Of a DNA stretch of 64,000 nt, positions 8,786 through 16,142 are shown in pieces. Origin of the DNA: DASSUW01 sp963830725. GTDB lineage: Bacteria > Actinomycetota > Thermoleophilia > Solirubrobacterales > Solirubrobacteraceae. Numbering within the stretch: position 1 is the stretch's first letter; each line of letters opens with the position of its first letter. Both the position numbers and the translations under genes were made by a program. The notes beneath the pieces are model-generated. The model made no database searches and was not told where the DNA came from. It worked only from the letters and a program-made list of their open reading frames with translations. The DNA lies in NCBI GenBank assembly GCA_963830725.1, contig CAWHNO010000013.1, forward strand, positions 372,001 to 436,000. The letters are read 5' to 3'.

Positions 8786-8958
8786 AGCGCGAGGTCGCGG
8801 TCGCCATCGGCCAGGGCAAGTCGAACGCGGACATCGCCGCCGAGCTCTACATGAGCGTCGCCACCGTCAAGACCCACGTCTCGCGGCTGCTGACCAAGCT
8901 CGAGGCCGGCAACCGCGTCCAGATCGCCCTGCTGGCGCACGACGCCGGCGTCGCCTAG
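8785..8958 (+). pseudogene. C-terminal LuxR helix-turn-helix fragment of a response regulator
   Basis: About 57 codons on the plus strand ending at TAG 8956-8958. They encode an almost complete LuxR DNA-binding domain: EREVAVAIGQGKSNADIAAE, then LYMSVATVKTHVSRLLTKLE and AGNRVQIALLAHDAGVA. No receiver domain or start codon precedes it; the frame runs straight into the unrelated membrane-tail sequence. It is therefore a truncated NarL-type response regulator. Its stop overlaps the stop of the intact, convergent response regulator at 8955. Confidence 0.65.
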
Positions 8959-9638
8959 GCAGGCGCGCCGCCCAGCTCGCGCAGACGCAGCGCGGCTTGC
9001 ACCGCCGCCTCGCGCGAGCGCACTCCGAGCTTGCGGTACAGGTTCTTCAGGTGCGAGCGGATCGTCTCGTTCGAGAGGACGAGCAGGCGCGCGATGTCGT
9101 CGGTCGAGGCGCCGCCCGTCAGCAGGTCGAGCACCTCCCACTCGCGATCGGTGAGCGTCGAGCGGACGGGCCGCAGGCCCACCCCGCCGGTCGGCGCCGC
9201 CCGGTAGTGCTCGACCAGGTGCATGGCCAGTTGGCGCGAGATCGCCGCCTCGCCGTCGAGCGAGCCGCGCAGCGCACGCGGGAGCGAGGAGAGCTCCATG
9301 TCCTTGGACAGGAAGCCCACGGCGCCGGCGCGCAGCCCGCGCATGGCGAGGTCGGCGTCGCCGGCTCCGGTCAGGATGATCACGGGGATCGAGCTGTCCT
9401 GCTCGTGGATCTTCCGCGTCGCCTCGATGCCGTCCATCTCGGGCATCCTGTAGTCCATCACGACCACGTCGGGCCGGTAGAAGAGCGCCAGCTCGACCGC
9501 CTCGCGACCGGTCGCCGCCTCGGCGATCACGGTCATGTTGTCGGCCTGCAGGGTGTCGCGGATCAGCCGCCGGACGAGTGGGTCGTCGTCGGTGATCAGC
9601 GCGCGGATGCGCGGGGCGTCGTCCTTGACGTCGCTCAT
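8955..9638 (-). CDS. NarL/FixJ-type response regulator
   Basis: A 227-residue two-component response regulator. The receiver domain covers residues about 10-125 with acidic pocket DDD17-19, phospho-acceptor D62 (VVVMDYRMPEMDG), a switch Thr in VIILTGAGD and a Lys in FLSKD. The LuxR helix-turn-helix covers about 158-222 (STLTDREWEVLDLLTGGAST, LSNETIRSHLKNLYRKLGVR). ATG at 9636-9638 is chosen because it immediately precedes the receiver core; an earlier in-frame start would add 18 low-complexity residues. No kinase lies next to it. It is intact, in contrast to the damaged genes on both sides. Confidence 0.88.
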   Translation of the reverse strand: MSDVKDDAPRIRALITDDDPLVRRLIRDTLQADNMTVIAEAATGREAVELALFYRPDVVVMDYRMPEMDGIEATRKIHEQDSSIPVIILTGAGDADLAMRGLRAGAVGFLSKDMELSSLPRALRGSLDGEAAISRQLAMHLVEHYRAAPTGGVGLRPVRSTLTDREWEVLDLLTGGASTDDIARLLVLSNETIRSHLKNLYRKLGVRSREAAVQAALRLRELGGAPA

Positions 9639-9921
9639 GTCAGGAGGGGCGCGTGTGCGGGGCGCCCTGCCCGTGGCGATGGGCGGCGACACCCCCGTCG
9701 GGAGCCAGCAGGAGTGACATCAGGACGGTGGAGCGCATCGTGCGCGGGGGCTCGGTCCGGGGGCTGGGCCGCAGCACGGCGCGGGCGCGGTTCGAGTGGG
9801 GATTCGGGAGGGGGGACGGCTTCATGGGCAGGAATCTCCCCCGGCGCGGTTGGCACCCCCTTTCCGTGGCCTTGCGGCCGTCCTTGTGATGACTTGTCGC
9901 GACCGCCGCCGTCATACGACC
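9639..9921. other. Non-coding or unassigned spacer
   Basis: No convincing protein, RNA gene or strong hairpin was found in these 283 nt. A short minus-strand reading with a hydrophobic stretch (MRSTVLMSLLLAPDG) exists but has no recognisable domain. The promoters of the divergent response regulator and ECF sigma fragment must lie here. Confidence 0.4.
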
Positions 9922-10137
9922 ATGACCTGCATGGAGCTGGACGACCAGACCACCTTCGAGGCGCTCGCCGAACGCCACCGGCGGGAGCTCCAGCTGCACT
10001 GCTACCGGATGCTCGGCTCGCTCGAGGACTCCGAGGACCTGGTGCAGGAGACGTTCCTGCGCGCCTGGCGCCGCAGGGAGGCTTTCCAGGGGCGCTCGAC
10101 GGTCCGTGCCTGGCTCTACCGGATCGCCACCAACAAC
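9922..10137 (+). pseudogene. ECF sigma factor, N-terminal fragment (regions 2.1-2.4 only)
   Basis: Starting at ATG 9922 (or ATG 9931), about 70 residues match sigma-70 region 2 of an ECF factor: FEALAERHRRELQLHCYRML, EDSEDLVQETFLRAWRRREA, RSTVRAWLYRIATN. After IATN, where relatives continue with NACLD..., the reading changes into a Thr-rich sequence of unrelated character, and no region 4 follows in any frame. The gene is therefore cut after about 72 codons. Truncation could be a real deletion or a misjoin. Confidence 0.65.
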
Positions 10138-10504
10138 ACCACGGTGCCCGTCGAGTCCACTTGGACGGCCAACGAGATCGAGTTCCAGATCTCGCCGCCG
10201 TCGATCACAACCGCGACGACGACGACCCCTTGTACGCCACCCGGACGCAAACCCGGAACCCCCGTGGTCGTCAGGCGCGGGCTGGGGGGCGGTCGTGAAA
10301 TCGAAACGCAACCCGGTTCTAGGCCACCCTTCCGGTGCATGGGGACGGTCCCGTTCTGCCGTTGCAGAATGAGGCGACCGCGAGCACGACGCCGTCGTCC
10401 TGACGCCGTCAGCCCAACCAGGCGCGCCCTCTGCGCCCTCGCCGTGGCGGCTACCTCGCGCGCTGAGCGGAGGGCCCCGGTCTCCCGAGGCCCTCCGCGA
10501 ACCG
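10138..10504. other. Unassigned region joined to the broken sigma gene
   Basis: About 330 nt before the hairpin at 10467 hold no gene I can support. Both strands are open over part of it, with low-complexity (Thr-rich plus strand, Val-rich minus strand) translations that do not match any family I know. It looks like a foreign or rearranged piece following the truncated sigma gene. Confidence 0.4.
10467..10498 (-). terminator. Strong hairpin downstream of the secreted-protein gene
   Basis: A perfect 10-bp inverted repeat, GCGGAGGGCC and GGCCCTCCGC, with a 12-nt loop. It begins 6 nt after the stop codon of the minus-strand gene ending at 10505. There is no U-tract, as is common for high-GC actinobacterial terminators. 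Confidence 0.65.
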
Positions 10505-10975
10505 CTAGGGGTACTGCACCGTGCTGTCCTCGACGACCCAGCCGCTGCCGTTGTCCTTCTGGAGCTCGATGTGCACATGGTCGAGCGACTCGTACGAGAC
10601 CCGCGCGCCCTGGGCGTTGTTGACGAACGCGTCCAGCGCACCGCCGCTGCCGGAGACGGTGGGGGTGTTGAACGTGGTGATCTGCGCGCCACCCTGCTGG
10701 TGGTAGATCACGTGCAGCCGGGCGTCGGCCGTCGTGTTCCGGAGGCATAGCCTGCCGTCGACCTCGGGCGCGCCGGAGGTGTTCTGCAAGTTGTTGTGCC
10801 AGTCGAGCTCGCCAGGCCCGGCGCCGGCGCCGCATCCGGCGGCGTACGTGAACTTCTGGTTCCCGTTGTCGAGGGTGAAGTTGTCGACGGGCTGGGCCAG
10901 CGCCGGCGAGGCCATCGCAGCGGCGCCGAGGGCAGCGGTCGCAATCGCGGCCGCGAGGTGGGTCTTCTTGAACAT
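10505..10975 (-). CDS. Small secreted protein of unknown function
   Basis: A 156-residue exported protein. Residues 1-27 are a clear Sec signal peptide (basic MFKKTH, hydrophobic AAAIATAALGAAAMA, cleavage after SPALA). The mature part is polar, has two Cys (in YAAGCGAGAG and GRLCLRN, possibly a disulfide) and beta-rich character (LHVIYHQQGG; VSYESLDHVHIELQKDNGSG). I recognise no catalytic motif. An excellent Shine-Dalgarno sequence (AAGGAGGGAG) sits just before the ATG, and a strong hairpin follows the stop, so this is a well-defined single-gene unit. Role unknown. Confidence 0.75.
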   Translation of the reverse strand: MFKKTHLAAAIATAALGAAAMASPALAQPVDNFTLDNGNQKFTYAAGCGAGAGPGELDWHNNLQNTSGAPEVDGRLCLRNTTADARLHVIYHQQGGAQITTFNTPTVSGSGGALDAFVNNAQGARVSYESLDHVHIELQKDNGSGWVVEDSTVQYP

Positions 10976-11428
10976 CGGGCTCCCTCCTTGGGAGATGAGG
11001 TGGTGGTCGCCGAGAACGACCCGGTCACCTCCCCAGGGGTTGGCCGCAAGGCGGAGTTGGCGCGTCGGCGCTCTTTCCGCCCTACACCGGCCCAGCTCCC
11101 GGCCAGGTCATGGCGCGCGCAGGACGACCACCGTCGACCCGAGGTACTTCTAGGTCGAGGTCCCGCGTCCGGGCCATCGGCAGCGCTCGCGCGACCTTGA
11201 GCCGCCGCTGAGCGCCGATGCGGCGCGCTCACGCCGCAAGCGGCAACAACGCGACCCTGTAGGAAATGCGGTAAGGCTCCCCGCGCCAGCCGCGGAACGG
11301 CATCCGCCCCGGCGGGATCTCGTGAAGGGAGTAGCCGAACTGGAGACCTTCGACGGTGGGCACGGGCCGATCAGGATACGATCGCCGCCAGTCCGAAGAA
11401 GGCGGGGGACACGCGGGGGATCCGCTGA
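10976..11428. other. Intergenic stretch with a possible gene remnant
   Basis: No complete gene was found in 450 nt. On the minus strand, 11229-11360 reads VEGLQFGYSLHEIPPGRMPF and RGWRGEPYRISYRVALLPLAA before a stop. This has natural amino-acid composition and could be the C-terminal end of a small protein, but it lacks a start and overlaps the deaminase promoter. The rest shows nothing recognisable. Confidence 0.3.
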
Positions 11429-11872
11429 TTGCCTGACCATCACGCAATGCTGGAGGTGGCGCTCGCCGAGGCGAGGGCCGGCATGGAGGAGGGCGGCATC
11501 CCCATCGGGGGCGCGCTGTTCGACGCCTCGGGCGCCCTCCTCGGCCGCGGCCACAACCAGCGCGTCCAGCGCGACGACCCGTCGGCGCACGGAGAGACGG
11601 AGGCGTTCCGCAACGCGGGACGGCGCCGCTCCTACCGCGACACGGTGATGGCCACCACGCTCGCCCCGTGCTGGTACTGCTCGGGGCTGATCCGCCAGTT
11701 CGGGATCGGCACCGTCGTGGTCGGGGAGTCGCGCACCTTCCAGGGCGGGATCGACTGGCTGCGAGAGGCCGGGATCGAGGTGATCGATCTCGACTCGCGC
11801 GAGTGCGCCGACCTGCTCGGCGAGTTCATCGCTCGCCATCCCGAGGTCTGGAACGAGGACATCGGCGAGTGA
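11429..11872 (+). CDS. Cytosine/nucleoside deaminase family protein
   Basis: A 147-residue zinc-dependent deaminase of the yeast-cytosine-deaminase type. Zn ligands and catalytic Glu are in HGETEAF (about residues 53-55), and the two Cys ligands are in PCWYC (about 77-81). The GIPIGGALFDASGALLGRGHN substrate-binding segment and the C-terminal FIARHPEVWNEDIGE are typical. TTG at 11429 gives the family N-terminus (DHHAMLEVALAEAR); ATG at 11447 is an alternative 6 codons later. It probably deaminates cytosine or a related heterocycle in pyrimidine salvage. Its stop overlaps the GTG of the next gene. Confidence 0.88.
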   Translation: MPDHHAMLEVALAEARAGMEEGGIPIGGALFDASGALLGRGHNQRVQRDDPSAHGETEAFRNAGRRRSYRDTVMATTLAPCWYCSGLIRQFGIGTVVVGESRTFQGGIDWLREAGIEVIDLDSRECADLLGEFIARHPEVWNEDIGE

Positions 11873-12351
11873 GGAAGCCGACGGCCGCAGCCGGGAGCGC
11901 GCTCTTCTTCGCGGTCGCTCCCGGCGTCGTCGCGGGGCTCATGCCGTGGCTGCTGACCGGCTGGGAGGTGGAGGCCGAGTGGTGGCCGCCGCTGCGGGTC
12001 GCGGGCGCGATCCTGGTGGTCGCCGGCGCGGCGGTGCTCGTCCACGCGTTCGCGCGCTTCGTGGTCGAGGGGCTGGGGACGCCGGCGCCGCTCGCGCCGA
12101 CCGAGCACCTGGTCGTCGGCGGCCTCTACCGCTACGTGCGGAACGTGATGTACGTCGCGGTGACGACCGCGATCCTGGGGCAGGCGCTGCTGCTCGGCAG
12201 CCGCGCCCTGCTCGTCTACGCCGCGCTCGCCTGGGCCGGGATGGCCGCGTTCGTGAAGCTGCACGAGGAACCGGCGTTGGCCCGCCGGTACGGAGCGCAG
12301 TACGAGGAGTACCGGCACGCCGTACCGGCGTGGTGGCCGCGGATCAGATAG
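11869..12351 (+). CDS. Isoprenylcysteine carboxyl methyltransferase-family membrane protein
   Basis: A 160-residue membrane protein with three or four helices and the ICMT/phospholipid-methyltransferase C-terminal signature: GGLYRYVRNVMYVAV (SAM-binding region, about residues 84-98), then EEPALARRYGAQYEEYRHAV and VPAWWPRIR. The family methylates small molecules, lipids or prenyl-Cys at the membrane; bacterial members of this size have no settled substrate. The GTG start overlaps the deaminase stop (GTGA), so the two are coupled. Confidence 0.82.
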   Translation: MRKPTAAAGSALFFAVAPGVVAGLMPWLLTGWEVEAEWWPPLRVAGAILVVAGAAVLVHAFARFVVEGLGTPAPLAPTEHLVVGGLYRYVRNVMYVAVTTAILGQALLLGSRALLVYAALAWAGMAAFVKLHEEPALARRYGAQYEEYRHAVPAWWPRIR

Positions 12352-12355
12352 CGGC

Positions 12356-12799
12356 ATGGAGGCGATCGTCCTCTGCGGCCTGCAGGGCAGCGGCAAGACC
12401 ACGCTCTACCGCGACCGGTTCGTCGACACGCACGTGCGCGTGTCGATGGACGTGTTGCGCACACGCGCGCGCGAGGCGGCGTTCGTGGCGCTCTGCCTCG
12501 AGACGCGGCAGCCGTTCGTCGTCGACAACACGAACCCGACCCCGGCCGACCGGGCGCGCTACGTGGAGCCCGCGCGGGCCGCGGGGTTCAAGGCGATCGT
12601 GTACCTGGTCGACGTGGATCCGGCGGTCGCGATGCGCGCGCCGCGCGGGAGTCGTCGGCCCGGCGAGCGTCGCCGCGACGGCGCGGCGCTTCGTGCGGCC
12701 CGCGCCGGAGGAGGGCTTCGACGAGCTCTGGCACGCGACCGGGCGCCCGGCGGCGGCTGGCGCGTCGAGCCGCTCGTCTCCACGCCGCCGCTGTTCTAA
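12356..12799 (+). CDS. AAA-family P-loop kinase (polynucleotide-kinase-like), frame-disrupted
   Basis: The N-terminal half is intact: Walker A GLQGSGKTT (residues 8-16), VSMDVLRTR, and the family segment FVVDNTNPTPADRARYVEPA, then VYLVDVDPAVAMRA. Downstream, correct sequence (VVGPASVAATARRFVRPAPE, EGFDELWHA) is in the +1 frame, and the final GGGWRVEPLVSTPPLF is back in the starting frame, so two compensating indels occur near 12640 and 12740. Relatives phosphorylate nucleotides or nucleic-acid ends, but the substrate is unproven. As sequenced the middle third is mistranslated. The stop overlaps that of the convergent aldo/keto reductase. Confidence 0.75.
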   Translation: MEAIVLCGLQGSGKTTLYRDRFVDTHVRVSMDVLRTRAREAAFVALCLETRQPFVVDNTNPTPADRARYVEPARAAGFKAIVYLVDVDPAVAMRAPRGSRRPGERRRDGAALRAARAGGGLRRALARDRAPGGGWRVEPLVSTPPLF

Positions 12800-13744
12800 C
12801 GGATCGCGACGGGGCGAGCGCGTCGTCGATCGCGCGCAGCGTGTCGTCGGACAGCTGCACGCCGGCGGCCGCGACGTTCTCGTGCACCTGCTCGGGCCGC
12901 GAGGCGCCGACGATCGCGGCGGCCACGTTCGGCTGCCGCAGCACCCAGCCCAGCGCGAGCTGTGACATCGTCAGACCCGCCGCTTCCGCCACGGGGTGCA
13001 GGCGGTCGACGGCGGCCAGGATGTCGTCGGTCAGCCACTGCTTGATGAAGCGGTTCATCTCTGCTCGACCGCGCGCGCGAGTCCGGCGGCGGCGCCTCGC
13101 CGGGCCGGTACTTGCCGGTCAGCACGCCCTGGGCGAGCGGCGACCAGACGATCTGCGAGATGCCGTTGCGCTCGCACAGCGGGATGACCTCGGCCTCGGG
13201 ACCCCGCCACAGCGCCGAGTACTGCGGCTGGCTGGAGACGAACTTGGCCAACGCCGGGCAGCGTCGAGCGCCGCCTGGATGCGGTCCGGCGGCCACTCGC
13301 TGAAGCCGATCCAGCGGGCCTTGCCGGCGCGGACGACCTCGGTCAGCGCCTCCATCGTCTCCTCGAGCGGCACGTCGTCGTCGTAGCGGTGGCACTGGTA
13401 GAGGTCGACGTGGTCGACGCGCAGGCGCTCGAGCGAGGCGTCGATCTGCTTGTGGATCTGCTCTCGCGAGAGGCCGCGGTCGCGCGCCGACATCGGGAAG
13501 TAGACCTTGGTCGCCAGCACGAACGAGTCGCGCGGGTAGCCGGCGAGGATCTCGCCCCACGCCGACTCGGCGGCGCCGCGTCCGTAGACGTTCGCCGTGT
13601 CGAAGAACGTGATGCCCGCGTCGAACGCGGCACGCGTGCAGGCCTCCGTCTGATCGCGCTCGACGCCGACCCCGTAGGTCAGCCACGAGCCGAGTGCGAT
13701 GACCGAGACTCGAGGTCCGAGTCGCCCAGCCGCCGGTGCTCCAT
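12796..13744 (-). pseudogene. Aldo/keto reductase (Kv-beta type), multiply frameshifted
   Basis: The whole protein can be followed on the minus strand but needs at least four frame changes. In order: MEHRRLGDSDL from ATG 13744; RVSVIALGSWLTYGVGVERD; DTANVYGRGAAESAWGE with the catalytic Tyr; FVLATKVYFPMS with the catalytic Lys; HVDLYQCHRYDDDVPLEETM; FVSSQPQYSALWR; ISQIVWSPLAQGVLTGKYRP; LALGWVLRQPNVAAAIVGAS; and a natural end PVAIR. Nothing is missing apart from single bases, so the true gene is probably an intact NADPH-dependent reductase of about 320 residues. Density of breaks (about 950 nt) is the highest in the window. Confidence 0.8.
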
Positions 13745-13890
13745 CGGCGGATCCTCGCAGTCGCCGCCGAGTGGTGCCCGCACCGCCCTCGGGGGGAGCC
13801 CCGCCGCCGGGGACGCCTGGCTGCCGCCTGTCCGCGGTCGCCACCGGCCCGTAGCTTCGTGACTCACCCCCAGATGAAGAGAGTCACCAC

Positions 13891-14535
13891 ATGAAAAAGG
13901 CACTGTTGATCATCGGCGCGACGCTGCTCGGGCTCGCCGCGCTCGGTGGCATCGCCTACGGCACGAACAAGGCGTTCTCCACCACCGAGACCAGGACGAC
14001 CGACGTCACGGAGTCCGTACGCGCGATCGCGATCGACGTCGACACCGGCGACGTGGAGCTCGTACGCGGCTCAGGTCGCGTGAAGGTCGAGCAGACGAGC
14101 GAGTACCTCATCAGCGAGCCGGACGTCGAGCGCAGCGTGAAGAACGGCGTGCTCACGCTCAAGGGCGATTGCAGCGGCGGGTTCATGCTGCTCGACTGCA
14201 CCACCGACTTCCGCGTCGAGGTCCCGGCAGGCGTCGCCGTGCGGGTCAAGACGGACGTCGGCAACGTCACCGGTACTGCGCTCGCGTCCAGCGACGTGCG
14301 CGTCAGGACTGACGTGGGCGACGTCGATGTCGACCTGACCACCGCACCCGACCGCCTCGAGGCGCTCACCGACGTCGGCGAGATCGAGCTCGGCCTGCCG
14401 GACGCCGTCTACGCCGTCGACACCGACACCGACGTCGGCGAGATCGACGTCCGCGGCGTCGTGCAGGACGATCGCGCCCCGCGATCGGTCACGGCCAAGA
14501 CGGACGTCGGCGACGTGGCGATCCAGGGCCGCTGA
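13891..14535 (+). CDS. DUF4097-family exported beta-helix protein
   Basis: A 214-residue protein with an N-terminal signal/anchor (MKKALLIIGATLLGLAALGG) followed by repeated short beta strands of the DUF4097 adhesin-like type. The motif TDVG recurs (KTDVGNVTG, RTDVGDVDVDL, TDVGEIELGL, TDVGEIDVRG, KTDVGDVAIQG), giving a regular parallel-beta coil of about 20-residue rungs. Two Cys in DCSGG...LLDCTTD may pair. It is probably on the outer face of the membrane. Function is unknown for this family, which often accompanies envelope-stress regulators. Confidence 0.82.
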   Translation: MKKALLIIGATLLGLAALGGIAYGTNKAFSTTETRTTDVTESVRAIAIDVDTGDVELVRGSGRVKVEQTSEYLISEPDVERSVKNGVLTLKGDCSGGFMLLDCTTDFRVEVPAGVAVRVKTDVGNVTGTALASSDVRVRTDVGDVDVDLTTAPDRLEALTDVGEIELGLPDAVYAVDTDTDVGEIDVRGVVQDDRAPRSVTAKTDVGDVAIQGR

Positions 14536-14585
14536 CCCGCGGCTTCGATCGCGCCTGCGCCACCGCCAGGACGTGTTGCGACGGC

Positions 14586-14605
14586 TTGACAAAAATCTTT
14601 GTCAA
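14586..14605 (+). promoter_or_regulatory. Perfect inverted-repeat operator of the ArsR-type regulator
   Basis: TTGACAAA-AATC-TTTGTCAA is a perfect 8-bp dyad starting 35 nt before the ATG at 14621. Its left arm contains a consensus -35 hexamer (TTGACA), so a bound repressor would block RNA polymerase. The dyad size and placement are typical for ArsR-type autoregulation of the regulator-SRPBCC operon. Confidence 0.75.
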
Positions 14606-14620
14606 TGCTGAAGTGCGCTC

Positions 14621-15182
14621 ATGCTCGACGTCGAGGTCATCGAGGATCCGGCCGCCGCCGTCGTCGCACTCGACCCGGGGCGGGCCCGGCTGCTCGCAGA
14701 GCTGGCCGAGCCCGCCTCCGCCGCCGCCCTCGCCGCACGCCTCGGCATTCCGCGCCAGAAGGTCAACTACCACCTGCGCACGCTCGAGGCGCACGGGCTC
14801 GTCGAGCCCGCCGGCGAGCGGCGCTGGGGCGGCCTCACCGAGCGCCTGCTGGTCGCCACCGCCGCCTCGTACCTGGTCTCGCCGGCCGCGCTCGGGCGAG
14901 TGGAGGCCGACCGCCTCTCGGCGCGCTACCTGATCGCGCTCGCCGCCCGCATGGTGCGGGAGATCGCCGATCTCGCGCGACGCGCCGAGGCGGGCGGCAA
15001 GCGACTGCCGACGCTGGCGCTCGATACCGAGATCCGCTTCGCGAGCCCGGCCGATCGCGCCGCGTTCGCCGATGAGCTGACCGGCGCCGTGACCGCTCTC
15101 GTCTCTCGCTACCACCACCCCGGCGGCGCGCGCGCATCGGCTCGTCGTCGCCGCCCACCCGCTGCCGAAGGAGGCGCCATGA
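14621..15182 (+). CDS. ArsR-type winged-helix transcriptional regulator (one frame break near the 3' end)
   Basis: About 186 residues. Residues about 15-75 form a winged helix (ALAARLGIPRQKVNYHLRTL, EAHGLVEPAGERRWGG); the rest is a helical domain (LTERLLVATAASYLVSPAAL; RYLIALAARMVREIADLARR). Read straight through, it would fuse to the next gene. However, the other frame supplies the natural end AHRLVVAAHPLPKEAP plus a TGA at 15180-15182 that overlaps the next ATG. The apparent fusion is therefore caused by an indel near 15110-15130. The gene pair (ArsR regulator plus SRPBCC protein) is a common arrangement, and the operator upstream suggests autoregulation. Confidence 0.8.
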
Positions 15183-15925
15183 CCGCCCGGCTCATCGACG
15201 TCCAGATCGAGGTCCCCGGCACCCCCGAGGCGGTGTGGCAGGCGATCGCGACCGGGCCCGGCATCGCGTGCTGGTTCGTGCCTGCCGAGGTGGACGAGCG
15301 CGTCGGCGGCGAGATCGTCACGCACCACGGGCCGTACGGCGACTCCACAGGCGTGGTGACCGCCTGGGAGCCGCCGCACCGGTTCGCCTACGAGGAGCAC
15401 GACTGGGCGGAGGGCGCGCCGCCGTGGGCGACAGAGATCCTCGTCGAGGCGCGCGCGGGCGGCACCTGCCTGGTGCGGCTCATCTCCGGCGTGTTCAGCG
15501 GAGGCGAGGACTGGGGCGACGAGATCGATCCGACCGAGGCCGGCTGGCGTCTGGGGCTGGAGAACCTCCGCCTCTACCTCACGCACTTCGCCGGCCGAAG
15601 CTGCGCGCACGCGTTCGCGATCGGCCAGGTGGGCGAGGCGCACGATCGCGCGTGGCCGGCGTTCGCCGCGGCGCTCGACGTGGACGGCGTGGCTGAGGGG
15701 GCGCGCGTCGCCGGACCGCTGGTCGGCGGCGTGGTGGAGCGCGTGATGGACGAGATGGTGCTCATCCGCGACGCCGCCGGGCTCGTCGAGGTCTACGCGC
15801 ACCCTGGCGACGGGCAGACCCATCTCGCGCTGCGCGCCTACCGCTACGGCGACGACGCCGCCGCCGTCGCGGGGCGCGAGGAGGCCGCCTGGCGAGCCTG
15901 GATGGACGAGCACGTGTCGGCGTGA
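15179..15925 (+). CDS. SRPBCC (AHSA1/CalC-like) domain protein
   Basis: A 248-residue START-fold protein. Residues about 1-140 are the AHSA1 domain: IDVQIEVPGTPEAVWQAIAT at the start, CWFVPAEVDERVGGEIVTHH, the WEPPHRFAYEE strand and the LGLENLRLYLTHFAG helix. The extra C-terminal about 100 residues continue the fold with a second, degenerate half. Such proteins bind hydrophobic ligands in a helix-grip cavity; the ligand here is unknown. ATG at 15179 overlaps the regulator stop (ATGA), so expression depends on the ArsR-type operator. Confidence 0.85.
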   Translation: MTARLIDVQIEVPGTPEAVWQAIATGPGIACWFVPAEVDERVGGEIVTHHGPYGDSTGVVTAWEPPHRFAYEEHDWAEGAPPWATEILVEARAGGTCLVRLISGVFSGGEDWGDEIDPTEAGWRLGLENLRLYLTHFAGRSCAHAFAIGQVGEAHDRAWPAFAAALDVDGVAEGARVAGPLVGGVVERVMDEMVLIRDAAGLVEVYAHPGDGQTHLALRAYRYGDDAAAVAGREEAAWRAWMDEHVSA

Positions 15926-15948
15926 CCGCCGATCGTGCGGCGGGTCGA

Positions 15949-16101
15949 TCAACTGCGGCATTAAGGGAGCGGGATCGGCCGATCCCGGTGCCTCGACGGG
16001 CCGATGGCGCTTTGACCGGCATATGTCCGGTCAAGGCGCCATCCGTCCGACGGAAGACCGCCCAGGCCGGCGCACCAGCTTCCCCACCCAGCCGCAGTTG
16101 A
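15949..16101. repeat. Dispersed hairpin element, copy 1
   Basis: A 153-bp intergenic element bounded by a perfect 10-bp terminal inverted repeat, TCAACTGCGG (15949-15958) and CCGCAGTTGA (16092-16101). Inside are a perfect 16-bp palindrome GGGATCGGCCGATCCC (15971-15986) and a long hairpin at 16006-16040 with arms GGCGC-TTGACCGG and CCGGTCAA-GCGCC around a CATATGT centre. Copy 2 at 36921-37126 shares the ends and the central hairpin. There is no coding sequence inside. It behaves like a MITE/REP-type element or a structured RNA. Confidence 0.75.
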
Positions 16102-16142
16102 CGTTCGCAACGCGCGCCCGATCGAGTTACATCATCCCCCTG

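Noticed and set aside
11946..12965. 339-codon plus-strand frame across methyltransferase and kinase genes
   Set aside because: Mostly a shadow; only about 35 codons near 12650-12760 are the displaced middle part of the P-loop kinase.
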